NCBI RefSeq assembly: GCF_000425885.1
Contig: NZ_AUEH01000002.1
Span: forward strand, 62,001-126,000
DNA: 64,000 nucleotides
Reading direction: 5' to 3'
Source of the DNA: Schleiferilactobacillus harbinensis DSM 16991
GTDB lineage: Bacteria > Bacillota > Bacilli > Lactobacillales > Lactobacillaceae
Shown: positions 53,947-63,396 of the stretch, in pieces
Numbering within the stretch: the first letter of the stretch is position 1
Layout: the number at the start of each line of letters is the position of its first letter
Notes under the pieces: model-generated
The model's database searches: none
Told to the model about the DNA's origin: nothing
What the model saw: the letters and a program-made list of their open reading frames with translations, nothing else
Position numbers and translations under genes: made by a program

Positions 53947-55127
53947 TTACTTGGCGGCGGCAGCGGTCACGCCATGGTGTTGACGCAGCCATCCTCGGAC
54001 CAACCGGGTAGCAGCCAAAATTACCAATAGCAGCACGCTGGCCGTCAACAGCACCGTGAACCCTTGCCAGGCAGTAAAGGCCGAATCGTCCACTTGCTGG
54101 GCCAATGCGCCCGTCAGAATGGGATCCAGCTTAAAGTACGTGAGCGGTGAGGAGAGCATCGGCGGTGCCACCCAGGTAATTCCCAGGAGAACGAGTTGCA
54201 ACGCCGTCACGATCCAAGAATTGCGAATCCAATCCGCCAGCAGCAGATTCGTTGTCGCAATAAAAATAATCAGGCCGATGCTCAGCAGCAGGGCGCCGCC
54301 AAGATACTGCTGTAATGGCAGCAGTAGGGCGCCAAAGCCCAGCCCGTTATTGCCATAGCCCACCACCGGATACGCCAGTGATCCAAGCCCTTGCCAGAAG
54401 GCAATCACGATGAAGGCCAAGAGAAGCGGCAAATAGGCAATTTGGCCCAACGTATAGGCAATCACGCCAAACTGATTCAGTACTTGCCGGGCCGGGGAAA
54501 TTCCCTGTAGCGTCAGCCACTCCCCGTGGACCGCCCCATTCGCCAATTCTTTTGCCCACTGCCGTCCGGTAATGAGAATGCCGAGAGTGAGTAACACATA
54601 AAGAATGTTTTGCTGAATCAGACCCCAAACGTAATACCAAGCCGTTTGGTAGAAACGTTGACTGAGGTAGCGCAAGTTGCCTGACTTGTCAGCAGCCATA
54701 TCGGTGTTGACTAAAAACATGCTGTCTGGCCACATCGGCGTGATCTTGTTTTTTTTCATGTACTGATAGGCTTGGTCCGTCAGATCAACTGATTCAGACT
54801 GGCCGCTGGGCAATTTGACACTTGACCCGGTCATGGCCGGGGTCGGCATGACACGTTGTTTTCGGACCTGCAGCGTATTATAGAACCAGCGATGATAGGC
54901 GGCTGGTGATTTGTGTAAGGCAGCTAATTCGGCGTCGTAATTTTTTTCTGACCGGGAAATTTGGCCATGCGCCGCAAAGTAACCGCATAGTCATCAACGA
55001 AGCGGGATTGCTTGATGCGCAGCGCGCCAAAACCACCAAGCAAGCCCAAAAACACCAGTCCCACGACTAACCACACCGGCCACCGGCGGTTTCGTTTCAG
55101 CAGTTCAAAGTGCCATAAATGCTGCAT
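53947..55127 (-). pseudogene. ABC-2-type permease split by a frameshift in an A7 run
   Basis: Translation from ATG 55127 gives MQHLWHFELLKRNRRW..., one membrane segment, then stops at 54924 after QKKITTPN. Shifting by -1 at the seven-A run (minus strand, 54947-54941) continues through YDAELAALHKSPAAYHRW into an open frame to 53947 with about five more membrane segments. Joined, the product is 393 residues, a plausible ABC permease. The start overlaps the previous gene's stop (TAATG). A real mutation, a sequencing error or slippage are all possible. Confidence 0.75.
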
Positions 55128-56038
55128 TATCCTCGCCTCCGTCGTTGAATCCACTGGGTCAGTCCGAGCCATACTCCATAACCGCCAATAAACGATACCC
55201 AGCTCTGCCCAAGGGCCAACAGCCACGCCTGCCAATAGGTCAGCTTGCTTCCGGGTAATACTGCAGTCCAAGATATCGTGCCGCTCAACAAGGGGGAGCC
55301 CAAAAAGCGAGCAAATAAAAACATGCACCCATTGGCAATCAGCAGCATCATTAACCAGATTCCGCTCATGACCGCCCAATTGGCAGCTAACCACTGCCAC
55401 GCCGGCTGCACATTGAGCTGCATCCATTGCCGGTTGGCCGTGAATACCGCAGTGACCCACAAGGTGGACAAGATCAGGATCACCAGCACCAAGGTCAAGG
55501 GAGACGCCAGCAGCCGCTGCCAGTTGACGAGCAATCCTGGCGCTTGCATGGTCACTGTGGGACTTTCGAAAGCCTGGTGCTCTTTTTGCAGAGTCTGATA
55601 CTGCTGCTTTTGCTGCAACAGCTGCTGGTCGCTCCAACCAGCAGAATTGCCCGCGCCGGTCTTATTGAATTGCGGCCCATACCGGCTGACTTGCAACCCG
55701 CCAGCAATAAAGGCCGGGCTGTTGCGCTGCTTCACCGCTTTGATCTGCGCCACGATACCGTCATCGGTGCGGCTGGTCAAGTTCAATTGGGCGCGGAGCA
55801 CCTTCTTAACTGCCGCATCGTCGGTTTGTTTGATTTGAAATTGCAGCCCGTTGACTTCTTGACCAACACTTTGGTCCTTGCTTTCTAAATCCTGCAGCAA
55901 CTGGGTGCGATATTGACCGACTCCCACTTGGGCGAACCAGAAAAAGAGCGCCGTCAGCAACACCGTCAGCAGCAGCAACCCGCCCGCTAAATAACTGCGC
56001 CAGAGTCGGCGCAACTCGAATCGGACCACCCGCATCAT
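55127..56038 (-). CDS. ABC-2-type permease
   Basis: 303 residues. One N-terminal membrane segment (about 15-36), a long extracellular part at about 37-145, then about four more segments. The pattern fits an ABC-2 exporter subunit. It overlaps the ATPase gene by 4 bases and the next permease by 1, forming one transcript. Cargo unknown; the neighbouring Bce-like system suggests peptides, but that is a guess. Confidence 0.82.
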   Translation of the reverse strand: MMRVVRFELRRLWRSYLAGGLLLLTVLLTALFFWFAQVGVGQYRTQLLQDLESKDQSVGQEVNGLQFQIKQTDDAAVKKVLRAQLNLTSRTDDGIVAQIKAVKQRNSPAFIAGGLQVSRYGPQFNKTGAGNSAGWSDQQLLQQKQQYQTLQKEHQAFESPTVTMQAPGLLVNWQRLLASPLTLVLVILILSTLWVTAVFTANRQWMQLNVQPAWQWLAANWAVMSGIWLMMLLIANGCMFLFARFLGSPLLSGTISWTAVLPGSKLTYWQAWLLALGQSWVSFIGGYGVWLGLTQWIQRRRRG

Positions 56039-56721
56039 CGCTTTTTCACGTACAAGTCGTTGTACCGCGCCTCCGCAGTGTCGCCCGCATCCAAGTGGTA
56101 GAACTCAATGTGCTGGTCGACGATGAAGAAGACATCCTGAGTGACCCGCATCAGCTCATCCAGATTATGGGACGAAATCAGCGCTGTCTGACCGGCTTCC
56201 TTTGTACTAATCAAGGCCTCGCGAACGATCTGCAAACTCGTCGGATCCAATCCGTTCAACGGTTCATCCAGCAGCATCAGCGGCCGCTTCACCAAGAGCG
56301 CCATGGCCAGCAGCAAGCGCTGCTTCATCCCCAGCGAATACTTCTGCGTCTTCCGGGCCAAATAATCAGTCATTTCCAGTTCGTCAGCAATCGGCTGGAT
56401 GGCTTGAATCGGCAGCTGATGCATCTGGGCGACAAAAATCAGATGCTCCCGGCCTGTTAGATATGGGTACAATACCGAATTGTCCTGTAAGAAAGCCACT
56501 TGTTCAAAAACCTGGCGGGTCGAATTGGGCGCATCCATGATTTTGATCGTCCCACTCTGTGGTTTCAGCAAATTAGTGATGAGATTCAGCAAGGTGGACT
56601 TGCCGGAACCATTGGGTGCCACTAAGCCATAAAGGCCGGGTTCCTTTAATTGCAAATTAGCTTGATTGAACACGGGTTGTTTGCGCCAGCCAAAGGACAG
56701 CTCATTAATATCGAGAATCAT
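56035..56721 (-). CDS. ABC transporter ATPase
   Basis: 228 residues. Walker A APNGSGKS near 35-42, signature YSLGMKQR and Walker B LMLLDEPLNGLDP. CcmA-like exporter ATPase that would energise the two permeases downstream. First gene of the operon. Confidence 0.93.
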   Translation of the reverse strand: MILDINELSFGWRKQPVFNQANLQLKEPGLYGLVAPNGSGKSTLLNLITNLLKPQSGTIKIMDAPNSTRQVFEQVAFLQDNSVLYPYLTGREHLIFVAQMHQLPIQAIQPIADELEMTDYLARKTQKYSLGMKQRLLLAMALLVKRPLMLLDEPLNGLDPTSLQIVREALISTKEAGQTALISSHNLDELMRVTQDVFFIVDQHIEFYHLDAGDTAEARYNDLYVKKR

Positions 56722-56837
56722 TGTCGTTTGCCTCCCCTTTGCATCCGATTACACTGCTTAATGGAATTGTACCGCCAAACGATGAGAAACGATAGGAAAA
56801 CGATGATGTTAATTTAGGAAATCGCCAAAAACTACAC

Positions 56838-56878
56838 AAAAACGGCACCGCGCAGAATTTGATCTGTACAGTGCCGCT
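56838..56878 (-). terminator. Terminator after copB
   Basis: On the minus strand GCGGCAC pairs with GTGCCGT across a 22-base loop and ends in TTTTTGTG, about 20 bases beyond the copB stop. Confidence 0.8.
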
Positions 56879-56895
56879 TGGCTTACCCGGTCAAT

Positions 56896-59142
56896 CTATT
56901 CTTTGATCTTCGCCGCCGTCAACCCCATGGCGTTCAACGCCACGATGACGGTGGACAGGGACATCAGAATCGCGCCGACTGCCGGATCAAGGATGATCCC
57001 GGCAAAGGCCAGGATCCCCGCTGCCAGCGGAATTGCCAGAATGTTGTAGCCAGCGCCCCACCAGAGGTTCTGGACCATCTTCCGGTTGGTGATCCGGGCC
57101 AGATCCAAGAAGTGAAGAATATCCTGGGGATCGGATTTTACCAGCACAACATCGGCGGAGTCAATTGCCACATCGGTCCCCGCCCCAATGGCGATGCCGA
57201 TATCCGCCTTGGCCAGACTGGGCGCATCGTTAACGCCGTCGCCGACCATGATCACGTGGTGGCCGTCGGCTTGATACTGGCCGACCATTTTCTGCTTGTC
57301 ATCCGGCAGCAGACCGCCGTGAAACTCGGTCAGCCCCAACAGGTTGGCTACGTGGGCCGCCGCCTTGGGGTTATCGCCGGTGAGCATCACCGGGGTAATA
57401 CCCCGCTTTTGCAAACCAGTAATCAAGTGCTTGGCGCCGGCTTTGATCGTATCCCCTTCAGCCACCAGCCCTTGGACGGTTTCGCCCTGGAGCAGGAAGC
57501 TGACAGAGTTGCCCTTGCCGGCCCACTCGTCAGAAATCTGTTCATCAAAGGCGATGTGCTGAGACGTTAAGTACTTGGCATTGACGATGGTGTATTCAGT
57601 GCCGTCAATTGTTCCCTTAATCCCCACCCCGGGCAGGTTCTGCGTATTCTTGGCCGGTGTGAAATCGACCTTGGCCGCTTTCGCCGCCGATAGAATGGCC
57701 TGGGCCAACGGGTGGGTCGAGTTGCTTTCAAGAGCCGCTAACCGGCGCAACAACGTATCTTTATCCGTATCACCCGCCGGGACCAGCGCGTTCACAGTGA
57801 ACTTGCCCTCCGTCAAGGTGCCGGTCTTATCCAGCAGCACATGACTGATCTGGGTGCTGGCCTCAATCGCTTGCCGGTTGCGGATCAGCAGTCCGTTTTG
57901 GGCCCCGATCGCCGTTGACCGCGCCACGACCAGCGGGATGGCCAACCCTAAGGCATGGGGGCAGGCAATGATGAAGACAGTGACCATCCGCGCAAAGGCA
58001 GTGTCCAGCCCCTGGGGCAGCCAAGCGAAGAAGGCAATGATGCCCACGGACAAGGCCGCATAGAACAGGTACTTGGCCACAGTGTCCGCTTTGCTTTCGG
58101 CATTGGACTTGGCCTGCTGGGCACTTTGCACCAGCTGCATGACTTGCGCCAGGTAGCCGGATTTACCAGTCCCCGTGATGGCGACGGTCAGGGTGCCATC
58201 GTTGTTGGTCGCCCCGCCGATCACCCTATCGCCGCTCTTTTTCGCGACAGCGGCGGATTCCCCGGTAACCAGGGATTCATTCACCGTGGATGTGCCCGCC
58301 GTGATCGTCCCGTCGGCCGGAATACTCTCGCCGGCCCGAACTTGGAAGGACTCGCCGACTTGCAGCTGGCTGACCGGCACGTCCTCGGTCCGACCGTCCG
58401 CCGTCACCCGGTGCGCCGTCTTCGGCAGCAAGGCCGCCATCTTCTGCAGCGCGTCGCCGGCGCCCATCACCGCGTTCATTTCGATCCAATGACCCAGCAG
58501 CATGATCAGGATCAAGGTCGCCAGTTCAAACGAGAAATCCATGACCATGGTCTGGGGATGCAAGAAGTTGTTGGCGATGAAGGCATAGAGGCTGTATACA
58601 TAAGACACGGTGATGCCCATGGCGATCAAGGTCATCATGGCCGGTTCCTTGCTCTGCAATTCGGCCTTCGCCCCTTGCAGGAAGACTTTCCCGCCATAGA
58701 AGAAGATGATCGTGTCAAACAAGACGACGACCCAATCTTGGACGATGGAATTGAAATTAAAAACTGGTCGGTTCAGACCCATGATCGGTGCCAGCAGCAG
58801 CACCGGCAGGGACAATACCACCGAGACCCAAAACTTCTGCTTCAGGTTGCCCATATGCATCATTTGGCCGCCGTGCATCATCATGTCGTGGCCGCCCATG
58901 TCCATATCGCCGTGATCCATATGGCTGTGGTCCATGCCGGACATCTGGCTATGATCCATGCCGGCCGTCTCATGAGTCATCTTGCTGTGCGCCATACCGT
59001 GATGATCCATCTTCGCCATCTCATCATGACTCATGTGCGCGTGGTCCATCTTACTGTGGTCCATCTCTTGGTGCGTCATTTGCGAGTGATCCATCCCAGA
59101 CATGTCATGATCCTTATGCGTCATCTTGTCATCGTTGGCCAT
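56896..59142 (-). CDS. copB: Copper-exporting P-type ATPase CopB
   Basis: 748 residues from ATG at 59142 (GAAGGAG nine bases ahead). The N-terminal 90 residues are a His/Met/Asp tract of repeated DHSxM-type units that binds copper. Further on: CPH ion motif (CPHALGLAIPL), DKTGTLTEG phosphorylation site, MLTGDNPKAA and GDGVNDAP. CPH and the Met/His tail mark the CopB rather than CopA type. It overlaps copY by 14 bases. Confidence 0.93.
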   Translation of the reverse strand: MANDDKMTHKDHDMSGMDHSQMTHQEMDHSKMDHAHMSHDEMAKMDHHGMAHSKMTHETAGMDHSQMSGMDHSHMDHGDMDMGGHDMMMHGGQMMHMGNLKQKFWVSVVLSLPVLLLAPIMGLNRPVFNFNSIVQDWVVVLFDTIIFFYGGKVFLQGAKAELQSKEPAMMTLIAMGITVSYVYSLYAFIANNFLHPQTMVMDFSFELATLILIMLLGHWIEMNAVMGAGDALQKMAALLPKTAHRVTADGRTEDVPVSQLQVGESFQVRAGESIPADGTITAGTSTVNESLVTGESAAVAKKSGDRVIGGATNNDGTLTVAITGTGKSGYLAQVMQLVQSAQQAKSNAESKADTVAKYLFYAALSVGIIAFFAWLPQGLDTAFARMVTVFIIACPHALGLAIPLVVARSTAIGAQNGLLIRNRQAIEASTQISHVLLDKTGTLTEGKFTVNALVPAGDTDKDTLLRRLAALESNSTHPLAQAILSAAKAAKVDFTPAKNTQNLPGVGIKGTIDGTEYTIVNAKYLTSQHIAFDEQISDEWAGKGNSVSFLLQGETVQGLVAEGDTIKAGAKHLITGLQKRGITPVMLTGDNPKAAAHVANLLGLTEFHGGLLPDDKQKMVGQYQADGHHVIMVGDGVNDAPSLAKADIGIAIGAGTDVAIDSADVVLVKSDPQDILHFLDLARITNRKMVQNLWWGAGYNILAIPLAAGILAFAGIILDPAVGAILMSLSTVIVALNAMGLTAAKIKE

Positions 59143-59599
59143 CAACATCGTCTCCTTCACTCATACAATTCTCGCCCATCCCCGCCGGCAGACAGTTGCA
59201 GGCCACCATCTGCGGCGCGGTTTTCGCTTTTTCTTGTAAAATCTGCTGCAGCTGGGCAATATCCGCCTGGGACAATTCGCGACTGTTGATCACCGCCGCC
59301 ACCGCGCTGCCGGCGCGCATGGCACACATCTGGTCAAACAGCCGCACCGCGGCGGCATCCATGGACGCTTGCTCCTGCACCGCCGGGACGTAATCATAGG
59401 GCCGGGCATCGCCCACTGGGGTAATAGCGCCCTTCTTGATCAGGCGGCGGAGCAGCGTCTTCGTCGTAGAATCCGCCCACTGCCGTTCTTCTTCCATAAT
59501 GGTGATCAATTGCCGGCTGGACACGCGTTTCAAGGTCCAGACCGCCCGCATTAATTCCCATTCAGAATCAGTAATCGCGACTTGTTGTTCGTCAATCAT
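59129..59599 (-). CDS. copY: Copper-responsive repressor CopY
   Basis: 156 residues from ATG at 59599 after AAGGAAGG. The BlaI/MecI-type winged helix (SDSEWELMRAVWTL...TVKTLL-like) fills residues 5-80. The C-terminal metal site is CNC then eight residues and one Cys, a variant of the CxCx4CxC motif of Enterococcus hirae CopY. It represses its own operon through the two cop boxes upstream and releases on copper. Confidence 0.93.
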   Translation of the reverse strand: MIDEQQVAITDSEWELMRAVWTLKRVSSRQLITIMEEERQWADSTTKTLLRRLIKKGAITPVGDARPYDYVPAVQEQASMDAAAVRLFDQMCAMRAGSAVAAVINSRELSQADIAQLQQILQEKAKTAPQMVACNCLPAGMGENCMSEGDDVDGQR

Positions 59600-59619
59600 G
59601 GGTTTCTTCCTTCCTTGGT

Positions 59620-59675
59620 TACAAATGTAAACTCTCAACACCAATTAGTTTACAACTGTAAACTTAAAAATGCAA
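59620..59675 (-). promoter_or_regulatory. copYB promoter with two cop boxes
   Basis: Two perfect TACANNTGTA cop boxes: TACAAATGTA (59620-59629) and TACAACTGTA (59651-59660), 31 bases apart. The minus-strand promoter is TTGCAT (59675-59670), 17-base spacer, TAAACT (59652-59647), so the distal box covers the spacer and -10. This is the E. hirae cop operator arrangement. Confidence 0.93.
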
Positions 59676-59701
59676 GAGGCAGACCCGCGCTTCAAAAAAA
59701 T

Positions 59702-60028
59702 TTATGCCCAGCCCAGCAGCCGAATCACCGCCATCGACGCGATCCCAACAATAACGATCACCAGCAGATTTTTCGAAATAACGGCCGCCAAAAAGGTGGG
59801 CAGCGACGCTAATAAATTGGCGATGTTCACCCCTGGCCACTGTCCCGGCCGATACGTGAGCAGGCTTTCCACATAAATTGCCGTCAATATCGCCACGGGA
59901 ACAAAGCTTAAAAATTCCACCAGCCAGGCCGGCAGCGTAAACCGTTTGACCAAAATGAATGGCACCACGCGAATCAGCCAGGTCGCCAGGCCGCTTAAAA
60001 TAATGGCTGCTAAAACATACTCAGTCAT
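59702..60028 (-). CDS. azlD: AzlD-family small subunit of branched-chain amino acid exporter
   Basis: 108 residues, almost wholly membrane: about four segments, with the family stretch TWLIRVVPFIL near residue 20. It works with AzlC to export branched-chain amino acids or analogues. Overlaps azlC by 8 bases. Confidence 0.9.
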   Translation of the reverse strand: MTEYVLAAIILSGLATWLIRVVPFILVKRFTLPAWLVEFLSFVPVAILTAIYVESLLTYRPGQWPGVNIANLLASLPTFLAAVISKNLLVIVIVGIASMAVIRLLGWA

Positions 60029-60725
60029 GCCGGCTCACCGCCATTCCAAACAGACAGCCGAGTACGGTGGCCGCTAAAATCGCCAAGTTGCCGGCCATGA
60101 AGCGCATCAGAATGACCATCAGCACCGCCACAAATACGGCGATACCGACCTGCTTCACCAGCGGGTGGGTCCGGTCCGTGATCACCTGCAAATACAATAG
60201 ACCAATGAACATCGCCACGACGGCAAAATCCAGTCCGAGAACATCCGGGTCCGGAATCAGCTGGCCGGCCATGGCACCGACCAGCGTCGCCAGCGCCCAA
60301 ACTAAATAGGCCGCCAAATTCGCCGCGTGCAGCCAGCTGCTGTGCAGGGTGCGGCCAGCATGGTTCAGCTTATTCATCGTCAGCGCAAAGGTCTCATCCG
60401 TCAGCAATGACCCCGCGGTGATGTTCTGGAATAAACTTTCCCGCTGTAATAATGGCGCCACGGTCATACTCATCAAGCCCATCCGCGCATTGATCAGGGC
60501 TGAGGACAGGACCACCGCCCCCAGCGGACTGTGCACAGCGAGCATACTGACCATCACAAATTGGGCGGAGCCGCCGTACACGATGAGCGACATGAGCACC
60601 GCTGCCAAAACAGAAAAACGGCTGGTCTTCGCAATAATCCCGAAGGCCAGACCGATTCCTATGTAACCAAAAACCGTGGGCAGCACATCCTTAAACCCGC
60701 TGCGCCACGTGAGTTCATCATCCAC
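60021..60725 (-). CDS. azlC: AzlC-family branched-chain amino acid exporter
   Basis: 234 residues from GTG at 60725, preceded by AGGTGG. A TTG at 60776 could add 17 residues but lacks support. About seven membrane segments. Typical AzlC sequence: FGIGIGLAFG-like GYIGIGLAFGIIAK and SLIVYGGSAQFV. Downstream azlD completes the two-subunit exporter. Confidence 0.9.
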   Translation of the reverse strand: MDDELTWRSGFKDVLPTVFGYIGIGLAFGIIAKTSRFSVLAAVLMSLIVYGGSAQFVMVSMLAVHSPLGAVVLSSALINARMGLMSMTVAPLLQRESLFQNITAGSLLTDETFALTMNKLNHAGRTLHSSWLHAANLAAYLVWALATLVGAMAGQLIPDPDVLGLDFAVVAMFIGLLYLQVITDRTHPLVKQVGIAVFVAVLMVILMRFMAGNLAILAATVLGCLFGMAVSRHD

Positions 60726-60842
60726 CGAACCACCTGCTCCCTGCTTTTTCCCTAGTGTAGCAAAATCCGCCGGCAAAGCAAGGCAGTTCCCATTAAATTA
60801 GTCTACTGCATTTTTCTCCCCGTAAGCCTGATTGATCAATTC

Positions 60843-62288
60843 CTACAGCTGCTGGGTATCGCTGGACGCGGAGGCCAGGCCGAAATGATACACATGACCA
60901 TGCCAGTCTTTAGGCACGTATCGCGGCGCGGACACGATCAATAAATCCGGCGGATCGGCCGGGTTATACGGGATCATATCCACCAGCGGAATGTGTTCCA
61001 GTAAATTCCGCACCGGCTGCTGCAAGTGGTAACTCAGCCCCATCCGTAAACTGACCCGGAGATGATGGGTCGTGTAATGGGCCCGATAAGCCGGCCAGAA
61101 CAAATAGGTCAACAGATTCGTCAGCTGGTCAACCGTGTGGTGCAGCCAGTAGCAGTCCTTGCGCCGCGCCACCTTTTCCCAAAAGGCCCGAATCGACCGG
61201 CGCAGTTCTTGGTAGTGGCGGTTATTCGGGGTCAGCTGCATCCGAATCAGCGGGAACAGCACCGGTAAGGGCTGCTGGAAATAAAAGATGGGAATCAGCA
61301 TCAAATACGTATTCGCCAGCAATACCGTCCAGCGCTCATGGGTCGGTTCCCCGCCCATCTTGTTGGCCAGCGTTTCCGCCAATTCGTCCGTTAACTTGGC
61401 CCACGGATCCGCTTCCTGAGCCAGCCGGGCACAAACCAGGGAATGGATGCGGTCGCTGGTGGCCAGCACCACCGGACCGGAAAACAGCGCGAACCCCGCA
61501 AAAGCCACTTCCGCTTCAATATTCGGGATATGCCGGGCAGCAAAAACATCCGCGATCATTTGTTTTTCCGGCAGACGGAACCACAAGTCCGGGATCGTCG
61601 TATCCTCGACGGCAAAGCCGTGCCGAGCCCGCTCCAGTCCTACGCCCAACACGACCAGCAGCCGTTCCTTGATCACGATTGGACCGGCATTAGCATTGAA
61701 GTAATGGCCCAGACGGTCCACCACCGGCAGCAGTTCCGGGTAGCGCACGGCATAGTCCTTAGCGGAACACAGCCCCACATCCACTAATAAGTTAAAAATC
61801 ATGTACCGGACCAAAGGCTCGCTGCCGACAAACGTCAGCTGGCGTACGTTGATCCGAATACCGTACTGTTCATTCAAATAATCCACCAGCGGCTTCAAGC
61901 GGCGAATGACCGTCATCGTGGACAGGTACACCGATTGGCTGAACTCTTCGATCGTTCCCGCCGGGTGATGCAGCATATACGCCATCGCCTGCATCGCCAG
62001 ACTGTCACTGATCAAATATTGGAAATACACCTCCGCCGCCGGCAGCCGGTCATCGACTGCCACGTCGCCATTAGCATCAACGAAAGCCGCCATATTCGGC
62101 TCCACAGTAGCCAGGTCGGTACTGATCAGGTGTACCAGGGACCGCAGCCGGGTGACGCCGTAATCGCCATATTCAGCATCCAGTGCCCGGACGGTGTAGA
62201 CTCCCGGGGACGCCTGCCGCACTGCCGTATACAAGTGCAGCTTGTCATTGGCGGTCTTATCCAGGAATAAATCAGCGACATTAGGCAT
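60843..62288 (-). CDS. Mga-like transcriptional regulator
   Basis: 481 residues from ATG at 62288 with AAGAGGTT ahead. The N-terminal helix-turn-helix region near 95-150 (TIEEFSQSVYLSTMTVIRRLKPLVDYL) is the Mga/M trans-acting type. The middle is helical and PRD-like, and the C-terminal 90 residues may be EIIB-like. Mga-family regulators link sugar status to surface-protein genes in streptococci. The nearby MucBP-type gene is a possible target. Unlinked to azlCD. Confidence 0.85.
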   Translation of the reverse strand: MPNVADLFLDKTANDKLHLYTAVRQASPGVYTVRALDAEYGDYGVTRLRSLVHLISTDLATVEPNMAAFVDANGDVAVDDRLPAAEVYFQYLISDSLAMQAMAYMLHHPAGTIEEFSQSVYLSTMTVIRRLKPLVDYLNEQYGIRINVRQLTFVGSEPLVRYMIFNLLVDVGLCSAKDYAVRYPELLPVVDRLGHYFNANAGPIVIKERLLVVLGVGLERARHGFAVEDTTIPDLWFRLPEKQMIADVFAARHIPNIEAEVAFAGFALFSGPVVLATSDRIHSLVCARLAQEADPWAKLTDELAETLANKMGGEPTHERWTVLLANTYLMLIPIFYFQQPLPVLFPLIRMQLTPNNRHYQELRRSIRAFWEKVARRKDCYWLHHTVDQLTNLLTYLFWPAYRAHYTTHHLRVSLRMGLSYHLQQPVRNLLEHIPLVDMIPYNPADPPDLLIVSAPRYVPKDWHGHVYHFGLASASSDTQQL

Positions 62289-62390
62289 GATGATAACCTC
62301 TTTTCTCAAGCAAACATTCTATGTCTTATCATTACCATAAGGATAACATAATAGCCGAGAAAAAAGGAATAAAATATTTGCCCCGAGACG

Positions 62391-62422
62391 AAAAAAAATC
62401 CCCACTGTCATAGACAGCAGGG
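62391..62422 (-). terminator. Terminator after the MucBP-like gene
   Basis: On the minus strand CCC-TG-CTGTC pairs with GACAG-TG-GGG around TAT, then TTTTTTTT. Confidence 0.85.
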
Positions 62423-62428
62423 AAATTC

Positions 62429-63361
62429 TTAATCCAGTAACAGCAGATCCCAGCGGGAGATAAAACACCGCGTATCCAATTGAACCCACTGGCGGCCCTG
62501 ATCATCGGCTAAAATACCGGTGGTCGTCACGATACTGCCCGAGGCCACAGTGTTCGCGGCCTGCCCGAAGTGCGGGAAATCGAAGACCGGCACCTGCTGC
62601 GCCGTATGGCTGACGACCTCTGCCCGGTGGGCAAAAGCGGTCAACTGCGGCGGCGTAGTTAAAATCGGCCGGCCTAGCAGCGTCATCCGCTCTGAGCGTT
62701 TGACCCAAATACCGCCGCCCAAATCGTACCATTGAGTGCGGCTGATCCGATCGACTACCGCCCGATACACCGGCCAAGTCGACCCGGCGGGCAGCGCCGC
62801 CGCCAGCGGTTTCGGCGCCAGCGGATCGGCAAACGGGTACACCGCCATATCCATCTTCATCAGCAATTGTTTGTCCACCGGCAGCCGCATGAGCTGCAGC
62901 GTGTCATAAACATACTGGGCAACTTTGCTTTTGGTGGTAAACACCCCGGCACTCGCGTCGGGTGTTTTGATGATTGGAAACGGATTGCCCGGCAGCGGTG
63001 TCAAATGATACGGCGCATTCAAATCGCCGGACACATACTGGGGCGGGACCAGCAAGTTGCCCTCGGCGTTTTTGTGGTACACCACCACCGGTGCCGCCTG
63101 CTGGGCCGTATAAATCATGCGGATCCCGTCCGGTACTGGTTGGAAAATTTCCGAGTAATTTTCCACCCGAATCAGTTTGTATCCCTGAATCACCCGCCAG
63201 GGTAAATCAAGATGGCTATGGGCCGGGCCAGAAACCTGGGTATCTTTTAACAAGCGGTCGCCTAGTACCGATAAATAACGTACAATAATCCGCACCGGTG
63301 CCACGTTCAACGGCGACTCCCGGCGTGCCGGTATCCGTTCAGGATGATCGACTTCTGTCAC
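62429..63361 (-). CDS. MucBP-like domain protein without signal peptide
   Basis: 310 residues from GTG at 63361, with GGAGGGG eight bases ahead; the ATG at 63382 lies before that site. Two MucBP-like modules (about 22-90, with YLSVLGDRLLKD, VSGPAHS and GYKLIRVE; about 92-165, with VYHKNAEGNLL and VSGDLNAPYHL) are followed by a C-terminal SH3/GW-like module (about 200-310, Trp- and Gly-rich). There is no signal peptide, membrane anchor or LPxTG. It follows the DUF1827 gene by 35 bases. Confidence 0.75.
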   Translation of the reverse strand: MTEVDHPERIPARRESPLNVAPVRIIVRYLSVLGDRLLKDTQVSGPAHSHLDLPWRVIQGYKLIRVENYSEIFQPVPDGIRMIYTAQQAAPVVVYHKNAEGNLLVPPQYVSGDLNAPYHLTPLPGNPFPIIKTPDASAGVFTTKSKVAQYVYDTLQLMRLPVDKQLLMKMDMAVYPFADPLAPKPLAAALPAGSTWPVYRAVVDRISRTQWYDLGGGIWVKRSERMTLLGRPILTTPPQLTAFAHRAEVVSHTAQQVPVFDFPHFGQAANTVASGSIVTTTGILADDQGRQWVQLDTRCFISRWDLLLLD

Positions 63362-63396
63362 CGCTGTGTCCCCTCCGCTCATTGCCAGAATAACAC

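Noticed and set aside
55128-55637. Upstream half of the minus-strand open frame that contains the start of the second ABC permease
   Set aside because: It overlaps the intact first permease out of frame; the true start is ATG at 55127, coupled to that gene's stop.
57955-59289. 444-codon plus-strand frame over copB
   Set aside because: Antisense to copB; its HHxV repeats are the reverse reading of the Met/His tract.
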